Assembly: GCA_963692995.1 (NCBI GenBank)
Contig: OY843611.1
Span: forward strand, 2,790,001 to 2,854,000
DNA from: Bin87 sp963692995
GTDB taxonomy: Bacteria > Chloroflexota > Dehalococcoidia > Lucifugimonadales > UBA3495
Direction of reading: 5' to 3'
Length of the DNA stretch: 64,000 bases
The position numbers and the translations under genes were made by a program. Below, one piece after another: positions 52,071 through 59,430 of this stretch (the stretch's first letter is position 1; each line of letters opens with the position of its first letter). The notes under the pieces were generated by a model. The model saw only the letters and a list, made by a program, of their open reading frames with translations. It searched no databases and was not told the DNA's origin.

Positions 52071-53058
52071 CTCGAACAAGCCCCTCCGCCTTGCCGTCAA
52101 ACAAGAACTCAACCACGGCAACGCCCCCACCCTCGCCACCATGCTCCAGGAACTCCTTACCTACCCCGAAAACTGCTGGCAAGGCACCGCTCCCACCTCC
52201 AACTCCACCGGCGAAACCATCATCAATCTGCCCCCGCTCCCCGCCAATCACACCTACCCCAAAGAAAAAGAACTCATCCGCATCTGCCAAGCCGAAAAAG
52301 ACCAAAACCGCAAGTTCATCATCTACTGCACCCACACCAATACCCGCTCCACCGTCCAACGCACCCAGGCCATCCTCCAGCAGCGCCACATCACCACCGC
52401 CTACATGGACGCCGCCCGCGTCAAACCCGAAAAACGCATGCACTGGTTCCAGGACCAGGCCCGCCACCACGACGGCATCATCGTCAACCCCAAAGCCGTC
52501 GAAACCGGCATCGACCTCCTCGACTACCCCACCATCATCTGGCAAGAAATCGAATACAGCATGTACACCACCGACCAGGCTTCCGCCCGCTCCAACCGCA
52601 TCTCCCAGACCCAGCCCATCCGCATCCACTACCTGGCCTACGCCGGCACCATGCAGGAACAGGCCCTGCGCAAAGTCGCCCAGAAAAGCGACGCCAGCCG
52701 CGCCATCTACGGCGAACTCGCCCGCAACGGCCTCTCCATGATGAACCCCGCCGCCGACAAGTTCAGCGACATCGTGGAAAACGAACTCTACCGCGAACTG
52801 GAACAAGAACGCCGCGGCCAGCTGGCCCAGTCGCCCACCGAAACCCTGCTGGAAGCCGAACTCAAGGAACTCCTCAATCGCGGCGAACCACCCGACGACC
52901 CCGACGAACCGCTGGTGTCCGATCCCATCAAGCAAGCCTTCCAGCCCCAACCTATTCCGACGCCGACGCCGGCGCCGGCGCCACGGCCCCGGCCCGCGCC
53001 CCTACCCGCGCCCACGCTCGAAAGATTCCCCGAACCCGTCCAACTCGCCCTTTTCTGA
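52071..53058 (+). pseudogene. C-terminal half of a SNF2/DEAD-type helicase
   Basis: Starting about LRLAVKQELNHGN, the frame gives helicase-C motifs: QNRKFIIYCTHTNTRSTVQR, GIIVNPKAVETGIDLLDYP and DQASARSNRISQTQP, then a Pro-rich tail to TGA 53058. The ATP-binding half (Walker A/B) is absent, so this is a truncated copy fused out of frame to the DUF262 remnant. Confidence 0.65.
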
Positions 53059-53085
53059 ACCCCCCACCGGAGCGACCCGAACACT

Positions 53086-53517
53086 ATGCAACACGAACTC
53101 AAAACCGGCCCCCAAGGCCATATCACCAACCGCGAAGAAATCGCCAAACTCAGCCGCGCCTGGGTCGCCATGCACGGCTCACATCAACAAACCGCCCAGG
53201 CCCGCCGCTCCAACTACGACACCCTCCGCCAAATCGCCCGCCAAATCCCCGGCACCTTCTGCGAACACCGCCTCGACGACCACGCCATCGACGTCGCCCA
53301 ACCCCAACTCGAACAGCCCCGCGCCATCCTCAGCCGCTACGCCGAAATCTCCAGCCTCAACTGCATCCGCTGCGCCCAGGCCATGTCAACCTCCCGCGCC
53401 TACTGCTTTATCGAAACCCTCTGGTTCGACGACGACGGCTACTACAAAACCGTCGCCCAGGTCCAGCAACAACGCCAACTCCGGCAACAACGCCAACCCG
53501 CCCGTTACCGCCGCTGA
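53086..53517 (+). CDS. Hypothetical protein
   Basis: 143 aa from ATG 53086. Contains REEIAKLSRAWVAMHGSHQQ and SLNCIRCAQAMSTSRAYCF, giving a possible CxxC. Gln-rich C-terminus. C-rich codon use like its neighbours. No family. Confidence 0.5.
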   Translation: MQHELKTGPQGHITNREEIAKLSRAWVAMHGSHQQTAQARRSNYDTLRQIARQIPGTFCEHRLDDHAIDVAQPQLEQPRAILSRYAEISSLNCIRCAQAMSTSRAYCFIETLWFDDDGYYKTVAQVQQQRQLRQQRQPARYRR

Positions 53518-53763
53518 ACCCACCCCGGCGCCCCAGCCCCGTCGGCTCCCGGCATTCGCCGGGATGCCGGCGCGCAACCAAAACACGCCCCCAAACGCCC
53601 GACAATCCCCCAAAGGCCACCCCCCCACTGCCCGCTAACGCCCCAAAACGCCGCTCACCGGCCCATACGCCCCTAAAAACCCCCTTCCCACACCAACCCT
53701 TACGTTATCTCAACCGCCAAATCACCGGGGCTAAAACAACCCCGCAACAAAAGGAGCCAATCT

Positions 53764-54585
53764 ATGCCCTATCCCACCGCCCCCGTCCCCCAGCAACGCA
53801 TCCCCGCCCGAATCCGCAATATCGCCGCCATCGCTACCCTCGCCGCCCTCACCGCCCTTATCATCATCACTACCGCCAACCCGGCCCCCGCCCACGCCCA
53901 AGACGGCGGCGGCGCCCCATCCGGCGGCGGCGCTCAATACCAGACCAGCACCCCCGGCGCCCCACATCCCAGCTCCCATCACGATGCCTATGCCACCGCC
54001 TCCCAAGTCCAAGACCTATCCTGCCATAACCACATCGCCATCCTTGCCCAGCAATCCAACCCCATCACCCAATCCATCAACCTCTCCTGGCGAACTCACT
54101 CCTACCCCTACTTCAACGACCACTACTACCCCGCTCCCGACTACCAGCCTCAACACACCGCTGACCTCCCCCAACCGGCCTACTACACCGTCTCCCGACG
54201 CTCCCATTCCGACCAACCCTATGCCCAAATCGCCGAAACCCCCAAAACCTACTACCGCGACCGGCCACCTCCCGGCAACTACCAATACCAGGTCAAAATC
54301 AAAAAACCCCAATCCAATATCCCCAACTGCCCCCAATCCCAATCCACCGAAGCCGAACTCCTGACCTTCACCGCCTACGAGCAAGAACGCCAACTCCTCG
54401 CCGACGCCGCCCTCGCCTGCGCCCAAAACCGCTGGATCAACTCCATCGCCAACCCCGCCGCGCGTACCGTCGCCACCAAATACCTCACTCAAATGATCCG
54501 CCAACAAGCCAATAATTCCCCCCACCTGCACGACCTCGCCCGCTTCCTCATCACCACCTGCCACAGCCCCAACCCCATTTTCTGA
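53764..54585 (+). CDS. Predicted secreted protein
   Basis: 273 aa from ATG 53764 behind AAGGAG. Signal peptide: basic start, hydrophobic core (IATLAALTALIIITTANPAP) and an AHA-Q cleavage site near residue 45. The mature part is Tyr/Pro/His-rich (HSYPYFNDHYYPAPDYQPQH), perhaps fibronectin-like (TYYRDRPPPGNYQYQVKI). Exported protein of the element; partner unknown. Confidence 0.62.
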   Translation: MPYPTAPVPQQRIPARIRNIAAIATLAALTALIIITTANPAPAHAQDGGGAPSGGGAQYQTSTPGAPHPSSHHDAYATASQVQDLSCHNHIAILAQQSNPITQSINLSWRTHSYPYFNDHYYPAPDYQPQHTADLPQPAYYTVSRRSHSDQPYAQIAETPKTYYRDRPPPGNYQYQVKIKKPQSNIPNCPQSQSTEAELLTFTAYEQERQLLADAALACAQNRWINSIANPAARTVATKYLTQMIRQQANNSPHLHDLARFLITTCHSPNPIF

Positions 54586-54675
54586 ACCCGCCAACCCGCC
54601 AAAACCAGGGCGCCCGACCTTCCCGTCCGGCGCCCTTTGTCACGCCAACTTCCTCACCATACCGCCGAGGCCACC

Positions 54676-54942
54676 ATGCCAGTCAATTGCGGGTTCTCAA
54701 CCCCCGACGCCAAACACCCCATCACCCAGGCCAATCACTATACGAACCTCTGGTTCCATGACCCCAAGGGCTGCCGCAACCGGCCAATCTGCCAGAACTG
54801 CGCCTTCCGCATCCCCATCACCATGCTCCCTTGCCCCGGCTTCCCTGCTAAAAAAGCCGGCAGCCCAGTCAAGATCACCGCCCAATGCGACCGGCACGGC
54901 GCTTACCGCCAGCCCCACGGCGGCTACCTGAAAAAGTGGTGA
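54676..54942 (+). CDS. Small Cys-rich protein
   Basis: 88 aa from ATG 54676. Cys pairs in KGCRNRPICQNC and later TAQCDRHG suggest metal binding. Frequent Pro and basic residues. No family recognised. Confidence 0.5.
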   Translation: MPVNCGFSTPDAKHPITQANHYTNLWFHDPKGCRNRPICQNCAFRIPITMLPCPGFPAKKAGSPVKITAQCDRHGAYRQPHGGYLKKW

Positions 54943-55021
54943 ACCGCAAACCAGCCCAATACCCGCCGCCGCCGCCGCACAAGACCCCAACCACGACAAC
55001 CACGCCCTGAAGAGGCCCCCC

Positions 55022-55527
55022 GTGAACTACTACCCCCAAATCGAACGCAAACTCGACCCTACCGGGTTCGGCATCTACCGCCCCGTCGGAAACCGCCTAA
55101 CCCCCTATGGCAATGCCTGTTTTGCCAAGCCGAAATCCTGGCGCCCAGCCGCTCCACCGCCGTCGAACAGCACCCCCACTGCCCACCTAGCCAACTCCCC
55201 GGCGACTAGCCCAACCTACTACGCCCACCCCGTAGCAAAACCCAATGCCCAAATCCCAAATCCCAACATCCCAACGCCCCAATACAACTGCGAACTCCGC
55301 AGCGGCGACTTCGGCCCCGATACCGGACACTACCACATCTTCCGCGAAGTCTGGGGCCGGATGATCCCCGCCGGCTACTCCGCCGCCCGCGGCCCCTACC
55401 CCACCCGCCAGGCCGCCCGTCAGCAGATGGGCAACAAATCGGCCACGTCGCCACCGTCGGCTACCCCGAAAACCACTGCCCACTCTGCCGCAAAAGCGCC
55501 CCCGACGCCAACCCGACACCACCCTAG
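55022..55527 (+). CDS. Hypothetical protein with CxxC end, frame broken
   Basis: GTG 55022. Contains PQYNCELRSGDFGPDTGHYH and EVWGRMIPAGYSAARGPY. After ATGGGCAAC (about 55430) one missing base shifts into GQQIGHVATVGYPENHCPLC, ending at TAG 55527 with CPLC, more protein-like than the uncorrected tail. No family. Confidence 0.42.
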
Positions 55528-55938
55528 CGCCCCGCGCCCACACACCGCCGCAACCCCGCAGACGCCCCGCTTTCGCCAAAGACACCCCCCTACACCCTAA
55601 ATCGCATTCCGACGCCGCCACCGCCCCGCTACGGGGCGAACCGGGCAGGCTCCCACCGGACCGGAACCGCCGCTCCCTAACGGACAACCGCAAAGAGCGA
55701 GCCACGAAACTATTCCCCCTCTAGGAAACCAACAACCTGAGGGAGAGACGCCTGGGGTTCCGGCGCGCGCAATGCGACGCGGAATTCTATGCCCAGGACA
55801 GGCGCGAGGCCATCTCAATCCACCCGGCCAGCCAGTCGCCAACCGACCGCTCCGACCCTACGGGTCAGGGACGGCGACAGACCAACAGCCATAATCCGGC
55901 CGCCGCCGGATTGCGCCCCCCTAGCAAAGAAGCAGGAA
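55528..55938. other. Intergenic 410 bp, no supported gene
   Basis: Open frames here have no ribosome site and unnatural composition. No repeat or RNA recognised. Confidence 0.45.
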
Positions 55939-56157
55939 ATGAAAATCACCATCGGATGCCCCCGCTGCAAGCGCGCTATCAGGATGAAAGGCGAAATCAT
56001 CATCCGTAAGCCCCCAGACCTGCCCCCCCCCCAAGGCCACACCCGCATCACCACCGCCTGCCCGCGTTGCGGCTGGTCCGGCGACCAACTGCTGGTCGTG
56101 CAGTGCCACCACCTGGCTACCGCCCAACTGCGGCACCCTGGCCAAGAAAAAATATGA
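55939..56157 (+). CDS. Small double zinc-ribbon protein
   Basis: 72 aa from ATG 55939. Two CPRC knuckles (IGCPRCKR and TACPRCGW) form a zinc ribbon; resembles small transcription or nucleic-acid-binding ribbons. Its stop overlaps the next ATG (ATGA). Confidence 0.62.
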   Translation: MKITIGCPRCKRAIRMKGEIIIRKPPDLPPPQGHTRITTACPRCGWSGDQLLVVQCHHLATAQLRHPGQEKI

Positions 56158-56387
56158 ACGGAACCACTTGCGACCACTGTTTCAACCCCCTGCCGGAAAC
56201 GGGCGTCATACCCCTGCATCACCAGGTCAGAACCACCACCGGCCCGTTCTGCCGAGTCATCAACCTCTGCCTCACTTGCCGGTTCCACATCTGGCCCCAG
56301 CGCAGCAAAAACCAACAGTGGCATCCGTCCATCGCCTGCGGCCAGCCGGTCAGCGACCCGGAGAACCATCCCCACATCGCCGCCTAG
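56154..56387 (+). CDS. Small Cys/His-rich protein
   Basis: 77 aa from ATG 56154 coupled to the previous gene. TTCDHCFNPLPETG and CRVINLCLTCRFHIW supply Cys pairs typical of zinc binding. Together with the previous gene it may form a two-protein unit. Confidence 0.58.
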   Translation: MNGTTCDHCFNPLPETGVIPLHHQVRTTTGPFCRVINLCLTCRFHIWPQRSKNQQWHPSIACGQPVSDPENHPHIAA

Positions 56388-56581
56388 CCCAGCCCAAGCG
56401 GCGGCAGTTTGGCTACCGCCAAACCGCCGCCCTAGCGAAAGGAACCCGCGAGCAGACCGGCCCTCAATCAGCCGATCCACCATCCCCGCTGGCGTGGAAA
56501 AAAACTCCCCCCGCCGTGCTAAAATCAAACCATCCCATACTCCCGCCCCTGACTAGTCAGCAGAACGAGGTCCAGACCGCC

Positions 56582-57265
56582 ATGTCCCCCGCCATCACCA
56601 CCTTCGCCGACATCCTCAACGCCATGTCCCAAAACCCCGAACTCCGCGAGGCCATGCGCCGCCATATCCTCACCGACGAACTGCTGCAACTCCCCGCCAT
56701 CGTAGCCCAACTAGTCCAGTCCGTCCAAGAACTCAACGCCGCCGTCGCCGTCATCAACCGACGGCTCGACCAGCTGGAAAACGGCCAAGCCGAACTCAAG
56801 AGCAACCAAACCAGAATGCAGGGCCAGCTCAATAACCTCACCGGCTCCGACTACGAACGCAAAATCGCCCGCCGCGCCCGCCGCATCGCCCGCTCCCAAC
56901 TCAATATGCCCGGCGCCTACCCCATCTACTCCCCCACGATGCCCGACGCCACCGCCCTCTCCGAACTCCTGGAAAACGCCGCCGCGCTCAACCACATCAC
57001 CGACCAACAAGCCGACGAAGCCGAACTCACCGACCTGGTGATCCGCAGCGCAGCCGAACCCGGCCCAGCCCGCTACGCCCTGGCCGAAATCTCCCTGACC
57101 ACCCACCACGAAGACGTGAACCGCGCCCGCCGACGCGCCGACATCCTCGCCGCCGCCACCGGCAGTCCCGTCGCCGCCGCCGCCATCGGAACCGCCGCCG
57201 CCGACGCCAGCCGGGAATACGCCGCCGCTCACGACGTAACCGTCATCATCGTACCCAACGACTAA
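56582..57265 (+). CDS. Coiled-coil PD-(D/E)XK nuclease-like protein, paralog 2
   Basis: 227 aa from ATG 56582. Helix (NPELREAMRRHILTDELLQL), short coiled coil (INRRLDQLENGQAELKSNQT), and C-terminal domain with YERKIARRARRIARSQLN, YALAEISLTTHHEDVNRARR and VTVIIVPND. These align with paralog 1 (45663-46499): LVLSDELRQLPERL with HILTDELLQLPAIV, and GEASYTADIRDVQRA with AEISLTTHHEDVNRA. The coiled coil lacks the QFN repeats. Confidence 0.65.
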   Translation: MSPAITTFADILNAMSQNPELREAMRRHILTDELLQLPAIVAQLVQSVQELNAAVAVINRRLDQLENGQAELKSNQTRMQGQLNNLTGSDYERKIARRARRIARSQLNMPGAYPIYSPTMPDATALSELLENAAALNHITDQQADEAELTDLVIRSAAEPGPARYALAEISLTTHHEDVNRARRRADILAAATGSPVAAAAIGTAAADASREYAAAHDVTVIIVPND

Positions 57266-57324
57266 TCCCCCGGACGCCCGACGCGCCCGGCGCCATCGCC
57301 AAAGTAGTCCGCTCCGGCGCCCGT

Positions 57325-57545
57325 AAAGTTTCTCCCCTCAACCGGCGTCAAATCACGCTCAAATCCTGGTACATCACCCCCGGCCTGGCGCAACGGCCCG
57401 GCGCTACGGAAAGTTCCGCCCCGGTTTTACGAAGCGAATACCCCTCGGATAAGCCCTTTGCCCCCTGGCGCCGAACCCTGGAAACATTGCCCCCGGTTCC
57501 CCGCAGCGAAAGTCCCCTATTCAGCATAAAGTAAAGTTTGTCCCC
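57325..57545 (+). repeat. Cluster of AAAGTT-N3-CCCC motifs
   Basis: Motif copies at 57325-57337, 57410-57422 and 57533-57545, with weaker versions at 57482-57494 and 57509-57517; also TTCAGCATAAA twice (about 57520 and 57572). The 57266-57782 interval has no gene. Could be iterons or regulator sites. Confidence 0.45.
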
Positions 57546-57782
57546 GCTATCCCGAAGAGATTGATGTTAGTTCAGCATAAAAACCGGCCCGAAGCGGCTT
57601 GCCAAGGATCGCAAACCGGCCCGCCGGCCGGGCGGCGGCGCGGCTGAAACCGCCGTCAAACCAACCACCCAGCAAGAAGGGGGGAGTTGTCAAAACTCCC
57701 CCCTTTGCCATCAGCGCGGCGCAATCCCGCGCCCGACTGCCACTGCCGGAACCGCATCACCCAATCCCAAAGGAACCCGATC

Positions 57783-57920
57783 ATGCTCAAAAGCATCCTA
57801 ATCGCCATCGGCCTGGGCAGCCTACTCCGGTGCGGAGCGGAATTCACGGTCAACCACGCCATGAACCCGGACTCGCCGGTCAACGGCGCGCTGCTGAAAG
57901 TGCTGACGTCCAATCACTAG
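57783..57920 (+). CDS. Short peptide with hydrophobic N-terminus
   Basis: 45 aa from ATG 57783 behind AAAGGAA. MLKSILIAIGLGSLLRCGAE looks like a signal or membrane segment with a possible lipobox-like LLRC. Ends 4 bp into the convergent minus-strand gene. Confidence 0.45.
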   Translation: MLKSILIAIGLGSLLRCGAEFTVNHAMNPDSPVNGALLKVLTSNH

Positions 57921-58660
57921 TCCAGCAATCCCGCGACCAGCCCGGCGCTCTCCGTAGCCAAGTCTTGCCAGACGCCGCAATCCACCGTTTCGCCCGCCGC
58001 CAAAGTCAACGACCCGCCGCCGTCCGTCGGCGCGCGCAAGCGCAGCCCGCCCAGGTCCCGACTGAGGGCAATGCAGCCGGCGACGCCCCGCCGCTTGCGG
58101 CCCAGCAGCGCCTGGGCCGCCGAGTAGTCGCAGCACAGCCCCTGCAAGTCGGGGATCAGCTCCAGCAGCCGCCGCGCGTTCTCGCCAGCGCCCATGCCGG
58201 CCACCCGCACTCCCAGTTCCTGCGCCACGGCGGCGGCCCGCCGCAAAGCCGCCTCGCCCAACTCGCCGTCGCAAAGCAGCCAGTCGAAATCCGCCAGCAA
58301 GGGGTTCATCAACTCCGGCAGGCGCCGGGAATCCCGCAGGGGAAAAGCCCCTTCATTCAGCACCGGATCGGGCAGCTCCGCTTCGTGGATCAGATAGTTG
58401 GGATAAAAGCCCCGCTCGCGCAAGGAACGCAAGATAAAGCGGCCGGCGAAAGTCGCTTCATTCAGCGCCCCGGCCAGCTCCGACCACTGCCCTCGGCGGC
58501 GCAGTTCCGTCGCCGCGGCCAAGCCGCGTCCGCCCACGGACAGCAGCGTCCGGCCCGCGGCGGGCGGCTCGCCATTCGCGTCCGGTTGACACTCCGATAC
58601 TTGCAGTCCCAGCGGCCCGACGACCAGAATGCGACTAATCTTGCCTTTGACCAGAACCAT
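57917..58660 (-). CDS. PfkB/ribokinase-like fold protein (tentative)
   Basis: 247 aa from ATG 58660 behind GAGGAGCG. ISRILVVGPLGLQVSECQPD, SVGGRGLAAATELRRRGQWS and ELGVRVAGMGAGENARRLLE follow the order of PfkB kinases, but the GxGD catalytic motif near the end is replaced by ESAGLVAGLLD. Probably a non-catalytic relative or a misassignment. Last gene of the VirB4 operon, 13 bp after the lipoprotein gene. Confidence 0.45.
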   Translation of the reverse strand: MVLVKGKISRILVVGPLGLQVSECQPDANGEPPAAGRTLLSVGGRGLAAATELRRRGQWSELAGALNEATFAGRFILRSLRERGFYPNYLIHEAELPDPVLNEGAFPLRDSRRLPELMNPLLADFDWLLCDGELGEAALRRAAAVAQELGVRVAGMGAGENARRLLELIPDLQGLCCDYSAAQALLGRKRRGVAGCIALSRDLGGLRLRAPTDGGGSLTLAAGETVDCGVWQDLATESAGLVAGLLD

Positions 58661-58673
58661 GTTCCTGCGCTCC

Positions 58674-59420
58674 TCAGCGGATTTCAAAGAAATGCCGGGC
58701 GATGACGCAATCCGCCGTCCACGCCTCCGCGAAGTAGCGTCCGGCTTGCCAGAAACCCGGCGTATCGGCGCCCAGCCCTTCCTGAACGATCTGCGTCCGG
58801 GCCTTCCCGAAGACCGGCTCAAGGACATCGCCCGGCTTTACCGCTAAAGTTGTCACGCCGCCGTCGGCGGCAATGCGTCCCCAGCGGTAAAAGGGCTGCG
58901 CCGCCGCATCGTCCGTGTCCGAGGCCGTCGCCGGCGAAAGCCGAAAAGTCAGCCGCCAGACCAGCCAGCGCAGGTCGCCGGCGGCGTAAAACACCTGCCG
59001 CCGTCCCGGACCATAAGCGGGAAAGCCGAAAGAGCGCATGGGGAAGAAGGCGGTATCGACCAGAACCACGCCCGAAGCGCCCACTGCGCCCTCGGCGCAG
59101 GTTTCCGGCGGCGGCGGGACGAGAAGCGCCGGCAACGCCCGACCACGGGCCTGAGAGCGAGCATCGCGGGCATCAGCGAGGTTGGCCGCAACCGGCGGAG
59201 CGACGTCAGCCCGCGGCGGCGGCGTGAAAGTCGGCCAGGGAGTGGCCGTAACGAAAACGGTCGGCGTGGGATCAGCCGGAGAGTTGACGGCGGTTCCGGC
59301 GGGAAACGGCGCCGGACCCGGCGCTTGGTCCGGCCCCCGGCAAGCCGCCGCCAGCAGCAGCAAGACCGGCAGCAGCAAGACCGGCAGCGGCAAGGCCCAA
59401 GATCGCCAGCCGGAGAACAT
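58674..59420 (-). CDS. Predicted lipoprotein of the VirB4 operon
   Basis: 248 aa from ATG 59420. N-terminal LPLPVLLLPVLLLLAAAC lipobox; a 15-bp duplication (59356-59385) lengthens the hydrophobic core. Pro/Thr-rich linker (PADPTPTVFVTATPWPTFTP), then a globular domain with YGPGRRQVFYAAGDLRWLVW. Lipoproteins beside VirB4 often belong to the secretion or conjugation channel. Confidence 0.65.
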   Translation of the reverse strand: MFSGWRSWALPLPVLLLPVLLLLAAACRGPDQAPGPAPFPAGTAVNSPADPTPTVFVTATPWPTFTPPPRADVAPPVAANLADARDARSQARGRALPALLVPPPPETCAEGAVGASGVVLVDTAFFPMRSFGFPAYGPGRRQVFYAAGDLRWLVWRLTFRLSPATASDTDDAAAQPFYRWGRIAADGGVTTLAVKPGDVLEPVFGKARTQIVQEGLGADTPGFWQAGRYFAEAWTADCVIARHFFEIR

Positions 59421-59430
59421 TACCAAGCCC

